Source: Photobacterium salinisoli
Lineage (GTDB): Bacteria > Pseudomonadota > Gammaproteobacteria > Enterobacterales > Vibrionaceae
Assembly (NCBI RefSeq): GCF_003614885.1
Contig: NZ_QZMS01000007.1
Span: 1,178,001 to 1,242,000, forward strand
DNA length: 64,000 bases
Direction of reading: 5' to 3'
The position numbers and the translations under genes were made by a program. The notes beneath the pieces were generated by a model. It did no database searches. It saw only the letters and a program-made list of their open reading frames with translations, and was not told where the DNA came from. Numbering within the stretch: position 1 is the first letter of the stretch; every line of letters starts with the position of its first letter. Of this stretch, positions 37,345-45,285 are shown piece after piece.

Positions 37345-37593
37345 TTATTTGTAGAAAGCTTCTACTTCGCCTTTCAGTTTGATCAGCATTGGCTGACCAA
37401 AACGATCTTTTGCTTTCGGTGAAGGGATTTTAACCCAGCCCTCACTAATGCAATATTCTTCAACATCAGTGCGCTCTTTACCATTGAGACGAATGCCAAT
37501 ATGGTGTTCAAAACACTCTGCCACATAGTGTGGGCTGCGAGGGTTACCGGCAAGATGATCGGGTAAAGCTGGTTTATCGTTAGTGTCGCTCAT
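37345..37593 (-). CDS. DUF3297-family protein
   Basis: A protein of 82 residues, MSDTNDKPALPDHLAGNPRS at the start and KAKDRFGQPMLIKLKGEVEAFYK at the end, matching the small conserved DUF3297 family of gammaproteobacteria. The function is unknown. In-frame ATGs at 37599 and 37617 are alternatives. It may mark chromosomal DNA just outside the cassette cluster. Confidence 0.85.
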   Translation of the reverse strand: MSDTNDKPALPDHLAGNPRSPHYVAECFEHHIGIRLNGKERTDVEEYCISEGWVKIPSPKAKDRFGQPMLIKLKGEVEAFYK

Positions 37594-37721
37594 GTTCATG
37601 ACCTGATGTATGTCCAAAGTGCGTCATTGTAGACAATGCCCGCCCAAGGCTCAACCAGACAGAGAGACTATTTCGCCTGTGTCCTGTAAGGTGATCGCCG
37701 TGGTAATGTCCAAGTTGAATC

Positions 37722-38000
37722 TCAGGCCACAGCCATAGACCATATTTGAAAGCCTACAGTGCAGAGTAATCCAGTAATAACAAGCACTCTGTCTTTGAAT
37801 GCAGTTGCTGAACGCGCCGATAGTGCGGCTAAAAACACACCGGCAGATGCGCCGGTATTGGCAATCGCAAATGACAATTCAAAGTTCTGAAACCAAAAAA
37901 AGACGGCACACCCAATCAAAGCAAGCAGCATTAATGTAAAAATTGTATTGAAAAAGTCATATGCGTACTGAATATCTTCTTTACTATCCAATTTTTTCAT
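37722..38000 (-). CDS. Small membrane protein of unknown function
   Basis: A 92-residue protein with a charged N-terminus (MKKLDSKEDIQYAYDFF) and three hydrophobic stretches, of which FTLMLLALIGCAVFFWF is clearest. GGAG precedes the ATG. I do not recognise the family. The DNA just upstream is a decayed IS1111 left end, as at the other cassette starts, so this is probably the last cassette-like gene of the cluster. Confidence 0.65.
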   Translation of the reverse strand: MKKLDSKEDIQYAYDFFNTIFTLMLLALIGCAVFFWFQNFELSFAIANTGASAGVFLAALSARSATAFKDRVLVITGLLCTVGFQIWSMAVA

Positions 38001-38011
38001 TCTCCATTTTA

Positions 38012-38196
38012 TGATTAACGAATCTCATCGCCGATTTACAAGGCTATGACACACCCATTCAGTCTGATTACTGTGTCGCTAAAGGTTATCAAATCAACAT
38101 TACTTTATTGTACTGATTTTGATAATGCATTTCGTCGACAGATATTTCTATCTTTAGTAGATGACAGTTCTTATATTACCGCGACTGTCCTTATCG
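38012..38196 (+). mobile_element. Heavily decayed IS1111-like left end plus REP core
   Basis: Short matches in the right order to the intact element at 43952 are visible: TTAACGAAT, then GGCTATGACACAC and CAGTCTGATTAC (compare GGCTCTGCCACAC and AAGTCTGACTAC). A REP core CGACTGTCCTT follows at 38183. The order is the same as in the better-preserved copies. Confidence 0.45.
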
Positions 38197-38217
38197 TTAG
38201 TATTAAGTGCACAACCA

Positions 38218-38694
38218 TCATTGGTACTTTGCTGAAGTAATAAATTCGCCAAATGCCTCACACCACACTATGACAGTATTATATCTAGATAAGTCGATAC
38301 CTTGTGGCACTTTAACTGCAAAGTTATCAAATGTCTTAACATCTCCTACTAGAACCATCTCAGTTTTCAATCGATTAAAATCAACTTCAGTTTCGATGAA
38401 TTCAGGTGACAGATATAGCTTGTAATCAGGGCCAGGTGCTAAGCGACCCATGAGTGTAATATAGTCAGAGTCAATCCACACTTGACCCTCGCCCCAGTGA
38501 AAAGCATCGCTATCCTTGAGGTCTTTTGTGAAACTGCCTGAATACTGTGCATGAGAAGATATTTTATTTATTTCAGACTCAGTTGGCGGCGTTGGGGCAG
38601 TAAGAATAGGAAGCAGATAGATTCCTAATGCAACCCCAAACACCCCCACAGATAAGTGAGTCACTAGAAGTGTTATAATATTTTTAACTTTCAT
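38218..38694 (-). CDS. DM13-domain membrane-anchored protein
   Basis: From the ATG at 38694 a 158-residue protein with one N-terminal membrane anchor (ITLLVTHLSVGVFGVALGIYLL). A DM13 domain follows (YSGSFTKDL...GRLAPGPDYKLYLSPEF...NFAVKVPQGIDLSRYNTVIVWCEAFGEFITSA). DM13 is a beta-sandwich domain with a conserved Cys, proposed to take part in electron transfer or hydroxylation. The upstream frame extension is read from IS-derived DNA and is not counted. Confidence 0.82.
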   Translation of the reverse strand: MKVKNIITLLVTHLSVGVFGVALGIYLLPILTAPTPPTESEINKISSHAQYSGSFTKDLKDSDAFHWGEGQVWIDSDYITLMGRLAPGPDYKLYLSPEFIETEVDFNRLKTEMVLVGDVKTFDNFAVKVPQGIDLSRYNTVIVWCEAFGEFITSAKYQ

Positions 38695-38721
38695 AAGACT
38701 ACCAATTACAATGGGGCCAGA

Positions 38722-38775
38722 CAAATGACATAGCCTCCCCCTCATCAAAGACAGTTAACAAAGCCAATCTAGAGT
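38722..38775 (+). mobile_element. Fragment of IS1111-like left end
   Basis: ATGACATAGCCTCCCCCTCATCA matches, with few changes, the left end of the intact element (ATGACATGGACTCCCC onward). It abuts the start of the DM13 gene. Confidence 0.55.
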
Positions 38776-38799
38776 GACAATCTAAAATCTCACATTACC

Positions 38800-38855
38800 A
38801 GACACTATTACTGCAATCGGTGGCGTCGAGAGTCACTCTTACATGCTTGTTTTCC
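38800..38855 (-). repeat. Decayed VCR-like attC relic
   Basis: GAGAGTCACTCTTACATGCTTGTT at this place lines up with the attC end GCGAATCACTCTTAAACAGTTTGTT found at 43.6 kb. It lies just past the stop codon of the GFA-family gene, where a cassette attC belongs. Confidence 0.5.
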
Positions 38856-38871
38856 ACCTAAAGCAAAGTAC

Positions 38872-39267
38872 TCAGAACTCTGGGTGGTTACTAAATTGTT
38901 TTGCATCATCCCCAATATGTAGCCATTTGGGTTTTTCAGAAGTAAATTCATGAAACTGATTTTCGATACCTAATTCGCCATCGAAACAATTTGCCGCAAC
39001 CGGAAATGATTCACTATCCGAGAGTACTTCACCAAGTGCCGAACCACAAACAGAGCAAAAGCACCTGTTATATTTGTACGGTTCCTCTCCCTTATAACTC
39101 GCAATCTTCTCCCGGCCACGGGTGATTTCAAATGAATTAGCATTTACAAATACCAGAGTGCTTGCTCCCACTTTCCGACATCGTGTGCAATGACACGTGC
39201 CCATCATAGTGGGCTGTTCACTTAGCTCAAATTGAACAGCGCCACAACAGCAACTTCCTTTAATCAT
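38872..39267 (-). CDS. GFA/CENP-V-family zinc protein
   Basis: A 131-residue protein of the GFA (glutathione-dependent formaldehyde-activating enzyme/CENP-V) family. Zinc-binding Cys groups are GSCCCGAVQF, CHCTRCRK and CFCSVCGS. I start at the ATG at 39267, 8 bases after GAGG. Longer frames add an unrelated hydrophobic leader. The actual activity in single-gene contexts is uncertain. Confidence 0.85.
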   Translation of the reverse strand: MIKGSCCCGAVQFELSEQPTMMGTCHCTRCRKVGASTLVFVNANSFEITRGREKIASYKGEEPYKYNRCFCSVCGSALGEVLSDSESFPVAANCFDGELGIENQFHEFTSEKPKWLHIGDDAKQFSNHPEF

Positions 39268-39384
39268 TAACATGACCTCTTCCTTTATTATGCAGTATAC
39301 AGTTTCATCGCTAGAAACATTAGAACAAAATACTGTATAAATCAACAGCATTAAAAGTAGATGCACATTCAGTTAAGTATGTGG

Positions 39385-39765
39385 GTTTAGGGTGTATAAC
39401 AAATATGAACTCCCTCTTATCAGCCTTTAGCAGGATGAGGGTCCTCAAGCCAAATTACTACACACACTACCACACGCTCAAAAGTCCTCTCGACGGTTAC
39501 CAAAAGCCCTCCTGTTCATGTAGTGACGAGATCTGCTTTCCACCCACCCATCCTTCTAAGAGCTCCGACAGAAGAAACTGGCCACCCGAGAAGCGAACTC
39601 CTGCATCTTGCCTGTGATAGCTGGTTTCTTTTGATGCCTTATGACGCATAAGAAGCCGCAGCAGCGTCGTATCATCAGGGCCATTGCATTAAGGCCAGTT
39701 AACAGGCCCAATAAACCTTGCATAAGGGGCGCGGTTGTGACAACCGGGGAGTCTCTGCAGCTTTG
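39385..39765 (+). mobile_element. Internally deleted IS1111-like element with both ends
   Basis: A left end (TATAACAAATATGAACTCCC..., 39392 on) and a right end (ATCATCAGGGCCATTGCATTAAGG..., then GACAACCGGGGAGTC at about 39737-39751) match the intact copy at 43952-45300. Most of the transposase gene is missing and the rest is degenerate. It separates the GFA and DUF2834 cassettes. Confidence 0.7.
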
Positions 39766-40086
39766 TCAGAGCCGTAATACAAGAGATTGTTTTTCTTTGA
39801 AATAAAGATACATAGGCAACCCAAAAGACACACCAACAGACAATGTGCCCAGCACAGCAAGATATCGGAGCCTTACTGCGTTTCTTTTACCGTCAACAAC
39901 GATGAACCCCAATAAAGCAACCGCTGAAACCAGAACATCTAACCAAGCAAATATGCTGATGGGATTTGCCACCGCTTCTTTCAGCAACAGAGAAACGTCG
40001 AAACCGTTGGCCAATAACCAGGGAACAAACGCACCATAAGGTAACAAAACCCCCAAGAGAGTAAGAACCAGATAAAATCCAGCCAT
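39766..40086 (-). CDS. DUF2834-family membrane protein
   Basis: A 106-residue protein with three membrane spans. It starts MAGFYLVLTLLGVLLPYGAFVPWLLANG and contains NPISIFAWLDVLVSAVALLGFIVVDGKR, the DUF2834 pattern. The function is unknown. AAGGA precedes the ATG. A short attC-like relic (GCGTTGCTAATCACTC at 40125-40140) lies upstream. Confidence 0.8.
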   Translation of the reverse strand: MAGFYLVLTLLGVLLPYGAFVPWLLANGFDVSLLLKEAVANPISIFAWLDVLVSAVALLGFIVVDGKRNAVRLRYLAVLGTLSVGVSFGLPMYLYFKEKQSLVLRL

Positions 40087-40117
40087 TTAGTCATCCTTAC
40101 ACATTTTTTGTAATAAG

Positions 40118-40140
40118 CATTAATGCGTTGCTAATCACTC
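40118..40140 (-). repeat. Short VCR-like attC relic
   Basis: GCGTTGCTAATCACTC differs by one base from GCGTTGCGAATCACTC in the clear attC sites at 43.6 and 45.4 kb. The rest of the site is not recognisable. Confidence 0.4.
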
Positions 40141-40162
40141 CGGAAAAATATATTCGCTTTTA

Positions 40163-40345
40163 TTACCTCCCCATCCCATGAAACATTCCACCAAAAAACA
40201 TCATTAAAACACCAAAAATAATACTCAAAATCACAAAAGCCGGTATTGAAGCGATAACGAATTTAACCATAAAAACAACCATTGATAAAAATGGCATCTT
40301 TATATCTACAACAGTAACGTCTTGTTTGTTATTTTCTACGGACAT
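40163..40345 (-). CDS. Very small membrane protein of unknown function
   Basis: A 60-residue protein: a polar start (MSVENNKQDVTVVDIKMPF), two hydrophobic segments, and a Gly/Met-rich end MMFFGGMFHGMGR. AAGGA lies 7 bases before the ATG. The family is not recognised. It is a likely cassette gene. Confidence 0.6.
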   Translation of the reverse strand: MSVENNKQDVTVVDIKMPFLSMVVFMVKFVIASIPAFVILSIIFGVLMMFFGGMFHGMGR

Positions 40346-40375
40346 AACCATTCCTTTTGTATTAACACTAAGCAA

Positions 40376-40561
40376 CTAGTCTAAATAAATTACTAGTATA
40401 GTTCTTTAAGATGACTATTGTTTTACTTTACAGTTAATCTCCGGTTTAGTAATGATGTATGCACTGCAAAAACGTCCACATCACGAGTTAATCACTAAAA
40501 CTGGCACAAACACAAAACACCACACATGCCTAATCCACTTAAAATTTTCACTCAAAAAGCT
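40376..40561. other. Gap between two cassette-like genes
   Basis: AT-rich, with no gene. ATCACGAGTTAATCACT (40480s) faintly recalls attC DNA but cannot be supported. Confidence 0.35.
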
Positions 40562-40846
40562 TTACAAAAGAAACTGTAAGGCCTCAGAAGCTTTTGTCGG
40601 CACTATTTCTGTTACTTCATATCTGGCTAAACCTTCTCTGTGGAAAGGGTCTTGAGCAAGAATTTTATTCAGTTCATTACGGTCGTTGAGTGTTGAAACA
40701 ATTACGCCCCCGGTCCTTGGTTCTTTGCGCCCTGACAAAATAAAATGACCCTTTACGTACTGTTCATTGAGAAAGTCAACATGCTCTGGAATAAAGCGGT
40801 CAACGTCTTCTAAAGACACTTGGTAATCTAAAGAGATGATGAACAT
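40562..40846 (-). CDS. YciI-family protein
   Basis: A 94-residue YciI-like protein: MFIISLDYQVSLEDVDRFIPEHVDFLNEQYVKGHFILSGRKEPRTGGVIV, with the conserved His (PEHVDFL) and Asp (LDYQVSLEDVD). The family has a ferredoxin-like fold with a putative His-Asp active site. AAGGG precedes the ATG. Confidence 0.88.
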   Translation of the reverse strand: MFIISLDYQVSLEDVDRFIPEHVDFLNEQYVKGHFILSGRKEPRTGGVIVSTLNDRNELNKILAQDPFHREGLARYEVTEIVPTKASEALQFLL

Positions 40847-40936
40847 ATATGGCCCTTACTTTTACTGTGGAGTTAGTGGTGACAACTGACTTATAGCGTC
40901 CGTAACACTTGTAGAGCACAAGCCTGAACGCACAAT

Positions 40937-41344
40937 TTAGTTTAAGAGTAGCGCCCAGGCCCAATACACCGCTATGCCCACTTGCACAACAAAGGTGGCA
41001 AATCTGGCATTAACCGCGACCACGCTCAACGAGGCGACATGGATGCTTGATTGTGCCAGTCGTGCGAACAAGAACCATGGAGCCAAGGCATCCGTGATCT
41101 CAGTTCGACCGGTCACGAGTGCTAAGATGAGAAGTCCACCAAAAATAGGAAAGCCTTCAATGCAGTTCGCATGTGCTCTGGCCAAGCGCTGCATAAAGGG
41201 AGGTAAATTCGAATTGTCCGGCTTGAACTCATTGGATCGAATACGACCTTTGATAAGGAAATAACAGCGACAGGCCTCCATGAGTATGACAAGAAAAAGC
41301 CCCCAAGAGATGAAGAGTCCAAGAACCAAAGCCGAAGTGCTCAT
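40937..41344 (-). CDS. MAPEG-family membrane protein
   Basis: A 135-residue protein with four membrane spans and the MAPEG pattern (FMQRLARAHANCIEGFPIFGGLLILALVTGRTE, ARLAQSSIHV). The family includes glutathione transferases and peroxidases of membranes. GGAGG stands before the ATG. The left end of an IS1111 remnant begins 20 bases upstream of the start. Confidence 0.88.
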   Translation of the reverse strand: MSTSALVLGLFISWGLFLVILMEACRCYFLIKGRIRSNEFKPDNSNLPPFMQRLARAHANCIEGFPIFGGLLILALVTGRTEITDALAPWFLFARLAQSSIHVASLSVVAVNARFATFVVQVGIAVYWAWALLLN

Positions 41345-41362
41345 CAGTCAACCTCCTTTATC

Positions 41363-41688
41363 TTAATGAATGACATGTGCTCCCCCCTACACAGGCTTTG
41401 TCACACTTGGAAAATCTGAACACAACATCACTGTAGGCCACCATGTCACAATCCGTCTATAGCATTGGCTTAACCAAACGCCGCTTCAGTATTCACGGCG
41501 AGAATCACCAAGACTAACTGTTGATCCACAAAACAATAACGCACTCAAAAGTCCTTGAGTCGTTTGCCAGCATCCTAGCTGTCATCACGAGAATGGAAGC
41601 CTGAGATAGCTCAAACAGAAAAACAATTGGACAAACACATGAAAAAATACAACATACTCAAATTCCGCTTTAATGTGCCTGTCCTTTT
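41363..41688 (+). mobile_element. IS1111-like left-end fragment fused to a REP hairpin
   Basis: From AATGAATGACATGTGCTCCC to GGAATGGAAGCCTGAG (about 41605) the DNA follows the first 225 bases of the intact element, with a broken transposase frame. A REP hairpin follows, with arms TGGACAAACAC (41628-41638) and GTGCCTGTCCT (41675-41685). The next cassette gene ends 9 bases later. Confidence 0.75.
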
Positions 41689-41696
41689 AATTCCTT

Positions 41697-42305
41697 CTAA
41701 AGGCTTGACTCGTAATATCGAACCATATCTTCTTGATCAATAGCAGCCTCTGCCAAATTTTGTTGATCTTTCATAATTTCAGCTAATGAGGGAAGAATTG
41801 AACGCTCTACTTTGTAATCGCAAGACCAAAGCTTGCCTCTCATAACAGCTTTCGCACAATGAAAATACATACTTTCAATTAAAACTTTAATAACAACCTT
41901 AGGAGGCTTATTTCCATCAGGACAAGCAGATAGTAATTTTGGGTCAGTATGAATACTTGCGGTTCCTTTGATACGAACTACTTCGTCAATACCATTAACC
42001 ATTAGTAACAACCCAACCTTAGGATTACTGATGATATTCTTTAGGCTATCTACTCGATTATTTCCTGAACTATCAGGTATCAATAACGTAAACTCATCGA
42101 CAACTTTGATGAATCCAGGAACTCCACCTTTTGGAGAGAGGTCAGTAAACCCTAAAAGATCTGTGGTACTAAGAATTATAAAGTGACTATGATTGACTAA
42201 TGTTATCGCGTGACGGTCCAGAGAAGAGAAGACTTTATTTTTGGCTCTTTTACTCGGCTCTGCGTAAATATCTTTCAGCTGATCTATCGTTGTAATTTCA
42301 CCCAT
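41697..42305 (-). CDS. FMN-dependent PPOX-type flavoprotein (MSMEG_1061-like)
   Basis: A 202-residue pyridoxamine-5'-phosphate-oxidase-fold protein: SHFIILSTTDLLGFTDLSPKGGVPGFIKVVDEFTLLIPDSSGNNRVDSLKNIISNPKVGLLLMV is the FMN-binding split barrel. The longer N-terminal helix region places it in the MSMEG_1061 subgroup. The substrate is unknown. AAGGAG precedes the ATG. It is a cassette-like gene between two IS1111 fragments. Confidence 0.88.
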   Translation of the reverse strand: MGEITTIDQLKDIYAEPSKRAKNKVFSSLDRHAITLVNHSHFIILSTTDLLGFTDLSPKGGVPGFIKVVDEFTLLIPDSSGNNRVDSLKNIISNPKVGLLLMVNGIDEVVRIKGTASIHTDPKLLSACPDGNKPPKVVIKVLIESMYFHCAKAVMRGKLWSCDYKVERSILPSLAEIMKDQQNLAEAAIDQEDMVRYYESSL

Positions 42306-42327
42306 AACTTATTTCTCCTTAATAAGT

Positions 42328-42648
42328 GTATAACGAATGACATGTATTCCCTATCATCAGGCTTTACCACACTTGATAAGTCTGATTACAAAGTCAAAGG
42401 AGACCACCATGTCACAATTTATCTATGGCATTGATTTAGCCAAACATAGCTTCAGTATCCACGGTGAAGATCATGGAGGCAAGGTGTTGATTCAAAGTCA
42501 ATATCACGTAAGTTCTTTCGACATTTACCAATATCCCGCCAGCCATTGTCGGGATGAAAGCCTGTGGCGCTTCATATCGAAATGCATTTTGGTTGGCATA
42601 TGAGGAAAAAACAACTTATCGGATTCCTCTTTAATGTGCTTGTCCTTT
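42328..42648 (+). mobile_element. IS1111-like left-end fragment fused to a REP hairpin
   Basis: TATAACGAATGACATG and the following 225 bases match the intact element, including MSQFIYGIDLAKHSFSIHGEDHGGKVLI of the transposase (from 42409), then a frameshift. A decayed REP hairpin follows (arms about 42589-42599 and 42635-42645). Confidence 0.8.
42409..42603 (+). pseudogene. IS110-family transposase remnant
   Basis: About 25 N-terminal residues identical or nearly identical to the intact transposase at 44028, then a frameshift and a stop. It cannot be functional. Confidence 0.8.
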
Positions 42649-42654
42649 TATTTT

Positions 42655-42685
42655 CCGAATCCTTCATTAAGACCTTGTTATACAA
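42655..42685 (-). repeat. VCR-like attC relic
   Basis: GAATCCTTCATTAAGACCTTGTTATAC aligns with GAATCACTCTTAAACAGTTTGTTATAAC of the site at 43.6 kb. It touches the end of the nucleotidyltransferase cassette gene. Confidence 0.5.
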
Positions 42686-42689
42686 TAGC

Positions 42690-43247
42690 TCACAGTCTGT
42701 CTGATAGCTTTTTCAGGTAAGATTTAGCCAACTCATGATTATCACGACTTAACCATTTAATACAGTCAAAAAGCTCCCATATTAAACCTTTATCGCCATT
42801 CGTATATGCTGGAAAATTTTCATGCTTTGGAGCAGGTTCATCGGTTAGCCGAGGCTCTACAATATCTGCTTTATCGAATAGCACTTTGAACGGTTTAGAT
42901 ATATTGAAAGGCTCATTTACGTCTAAACAGTGAATCTCCGCGCTGGTAAAATCGTTGAAAATGTACTTTTTAAAGAACGCATTTTCATTATGAAAATCTT
43001 CAAGGAAGTAGAAGATTTCTTTGCCTGATTCGAAGGTAGAGAAACATGAACCAGCGGTTTTATGAAACCCATTTTGGGTAAAAATGAGAATGTCAGCATC
43101 AGATATTCGATCGCCTTTGCCAGCAGCAAGTGATCCCAATAACACTGCAGCTACCACATTTTCTTCAGAGGAAAAAGCCGTCAAGACAGACTTAACTAAC
43201 TCATTTTGAAGTGGTAAATGTTCAATATTTAACTCGTCCGTACTCAC
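42690..43247 (-). CDS. Nucleotidyltransferase-domain protein
   Basis: A protein of about 185 residues with the polymerase-beta-like motif AAVLLGSLAAGKGDRISDADILIF (GS then DxD). The C-terminal half is helical. I prefer the GTG at 43247, with GGAG 6 bases upstream, over the ATG at 43259 that lies within that ribosome-binding site. Relatives are either antibiotic-modifying or toxin/antitoxin-type nucleotidyltransferases; neither can be chosen here. Confidence 0.8.
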   Translation of the reverse strand: MSTDELNIEHLPLQNELVKSVLTAFSSEENVVAAVLLGSLAAGKGDRISDADILIFTQNGFHKTAGSCFSTFESGKEIFYFLEDFHNENAFFKKYIFNDFTSAEIHCLDVNEPFNISKPFKVLFDKADIVEPRLTDEPAPKHENFPAYTNGDKGLIWELFDCIKWLSRDNHELAKSYLKKLSDRL

Positions 43248-43315
43248 AAATTTCTCCATTTGTAAAACGCTAAAAGCAGCTGTACTGTAAGCGGTGGCTG
43301 CTTTTTTGTTAGATT

Positions 43316-43559
43316 ACTGCTACAGAGGACTTGCACCACAGCCTTCTAACTCACAATCGGCATTGTGAGCGACGTGAATATCACCACGGCAAGGTGTTGA
43401 TTCAAAAAAATTACACGTTCGAAAGTGTTTGAGACATATGCCATAAACCCGCTGATCATAACAGGAATGGAAATCAGAGACGCCTCACATAGCAAAGCTC
43501 TTGGACAGACACAAAAAGAAAAACAACGTCAGCAGATTTCTCTTTAGCGTGTCTGTCCT
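43316..43559 (+). mobile_element. IS1111-like internal fragment fused to a REP hairpin
   Basis: Degenerate left-end DNA (CACGGCAAGGTGTTGATTCAAAA at 43382 on, ending at GGAATGGAAATCAGAG) is joined to a good REP hairpin with arms TGGACAGACAC (43502-43512) and GTGTCTGTCCT (43549-43559). Confidence 0.7.
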
Positions 43560-43570
43560 TGTAATTCATA

Positions 43571-43617
43571 GTAAAAATGCCACGCGTTGCGAATCACTCT
43601 TAAACAGTTTGTTATAA
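43571..43617 (-). repeat. VCR-like attC site, one half preserved
   Basis: GCCACGCGTTGCGAATCACTC and the following TTAAACAGTTTGTTATAAC correspond to the R''-side half of the complete site at 45302-45420. The other half has been replaced by the REP hairpin. The site overlaps the stop of the monooxygenase cassette gene, as expected. Confidence 0.8.
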
Positions 43618-43923
43618 CCACATGTTCTCACGGACTTCATAGTGGCTAACATGATGATCTGGATTCAATTTGTACTTTTCATCCTCTGGATACAATTTGG
43701 CGACACTGATGTCTTCACCAGAAAATGCTTTGATACATTCAAAATCTTCCCAGTAGGTCAACAACGTTATTTCTGCAATATCGCCTAAATCTCGATTTAG
43801 AATTTGAGCACCAAGAAAACCTTGTGTACTGGATGTATCTTTGATTCCTGTCTCATACAGATATGCAATAAACCCTTCTTCATATTCTTTAGGACAAATA
43901 GCTTTCCATTCCCTTGCTATCAT
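43612..43923 (-). CDS. Antibiotic biosynthesis monooxygenase (ABM)-domain protein
   Basis: A 103-residue ferredoxin-like-fold protein: MIAREWKAICPKEYEEGFIAYLYETGIKDTSSTQGFLGAQILNRD...ITLLTYWEDFECIKAFSGEDI, typical of ABM and related heme-degrading or quinone monooxygenases. GGAG precedes the ATG. It is a clear gene cassette: attC DNA overlaps its 3' end, and its 5' end abuts an attC crossover into which an IS has inserted. Confidence 0.88.
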   Translation of the reverse strand: MIAREWKAICPKEYEEGFIAYLYETGIKDTSSTQGFLGAQILNRDLGDIAEITLLTYWEDFECIKAFSGEDISVAKLYPEDEKYKLNPDHHVSHYEVRENMWL

Positions 43924-44027
43924 AAATACTCCATTTTATGTCGTGGTTATAACGAATGACATGGACTCCCCCTCATCAGGCTCTGCCACACTAGGTAAGT
44001 CTGACTACGAAATTACCGGAGGCCACC

Positions 44028-45041
44028 ATGTCACATTCTATTTATGGCATTGATTTAGCCAAACATAGCTTCAGTATCCACGGTGAAGATCATCAAGGCA
44101 AGGTGTTGATCCACAAAACAATAACGCGGTCAAAAGTCCTTGAGACGTTTGCTAATATCCCACCCGCAATTATCGGTATGGAAGCCTGCGGTGCCTCTCA
44201 TTACTGGGCCCGAGAACTGGCGAAGCTCGGCCATACGCCAAAGATCATGGCGTCGAAGTATGTGGCACCTTTCAGAACCGGTGCCAAAAATGATCTCAAT
44301 GACGCCTTTGCCATTTGCACAGCTGTCATCCGTCCTTCAACACACTTCGTCCGGATCAAATCGGCCGACCAGCAAGCGATTTTGCTCCTGCATCGTGCGC
44401 GTGATCATTGGGTCCATGAACGAACGGCATTACTGAATCAAATTCGCGCCATGCTGGCCGAGTTCGGCATTATCGCGCCGAAAGGACGCCACGCATTACA
44501 AACCGCTATCCCCGAAGCGCTTGAAGATGGTGACAACCCACTCCCTGATCTCGCCAGAGCGATCATTTCAGACTGTTTCGGGCACTTGCTCATTCTGAAT
44601 CAACGTATTGCAGACCAAGAACAATGCTTCGATATGCTGGTTTCTCGCAGCCGCCAAGCAAAGAAAATCATGAAGGTGGCAGGCATTGGACCCATTACAG
44701 CAACAGCCGTCATCGCCAGTATCGGCAAAGGTGAGCAATTCGATAAAGGACGGGATTTCGCCGCCTGGCTCGGGTTGGTTCCCAGCCAGTATTCAACCGG
44801 TGGTAAGCCAAGGCTCGGACGAATTACCAAAAAAGGCGACCGATATCTGCGGACACTCTTGGTTCATGGTGCACGTGCTGTTATCGCCAGTCTCGGCGAT
44901 AAAACTGACCGACTCAGCTTGTGGTGCAAAAGTCTGGTCGAACGCCGTGGCTTTAAACGGGCGATTGTCGCACTGGCGGCAAAGAACGCTCGGATCATTT
45001 GGTCGCTGCTGAGAAACGATACTGAGTACCAAACGATTTAA
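44028..45041 (+). CDS. IS110-family (IS1111 group) transposase
   Basis: A 337-residue DEDD recombinase. The RuvC-like N-terminal domain has IYGIDLAKHSFSIHG (first Asp), AIIGMEACGASHYW (Glu) and GAKNDLNDAFAI (Asp). The C-terminal Tnp_20 domain has KKIMKVAGIGPITATAVIASIG, FAAWLGLVPSQYSTGGKPRLGRITKKGDRYLR, including the conserved Ser region. The gene is intact, preceded by GGAGG. Such enzymes use an RNA made from the element to choose the target. In the IS1111 group that RNA comes from downstream of the gene. Confidence 0.94.
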   Translation: MSHSIYGIDLAKHSFSIHGEDHQGKVLIHKTITRSKVLETFANIPPAIIGMEACGASHYWARELAKLGHTPKIMASKYVAPFRTGAKNDLNDAFAICTAVIRPSTHFVRIKSADQQAILLLHRARDHWVHERTALLNQIRAMLAEFGIIAPKGRHALQTAIPEALEDGDNPLPDLARAIISDCFGHLLILNQRIADQEQCFDMLVSRSRQAKKIMKVAGIGPITATAVIASIGKGEQFDKGRDFAAWLGLVPSQYSTGGKPRLGRITKKGDRYLRTLLVHGARAVIASLGDKTDRLSLWCKSLVERRGFKRAIVALAAKNARIIWSLLRNDTEYQTI

Positions 45042-45285
45042 AACGGAACATTTTTTCAACGGAGTCACTTGCTTCACCGGGTCATTGCAATAGCCAATGA
45101 TGGTGTAAGGTTCAGACCTTTTGCGGGAAAACCTGATAGCGCGGCGGGCACTTTCGATGCCGTCTAACGAATGAGGAACCGCAACCGCGTAGTGTCATCA
45201 GGGTCATGGCATGAATGCCAGTTAACAGACCGAATGTAGAGCGGCAGTCCCAACCTTGCATTACCTGACGCTGTTGTTGACAACC
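45042..45285 (+). ncRNA. Putative guide RNA (seekRNA/bridge RNA) region of the IS1111-group element
   Basis: This 244-base noncoding stretch between the transposase stop and the right end is where IS1111-group elements encode their guide RNA. It contains TAACGAATGA (45165-45174), identical to the left IS/attC junction at 43950-43959, and ATGTAG (45234-45239), identical to the first bases of the right junction. These could be the two guide segments. RNA expression is inferred, not seen. Confidence 0.6.

Noticed and set aside
40870..40936. Possible attC between the YciI and MAPEG genes
   Set aside because: A few attC-like words (GTCCGTAACAC, GCCTGAACG) occur but cannot be aligned to the clear sites.
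34640..43560. REP-like repeats considered as a CRISPR array
   Set aside because: The repeats are palindromic, irregularly spaced over kilobases, and no cas gene is present.
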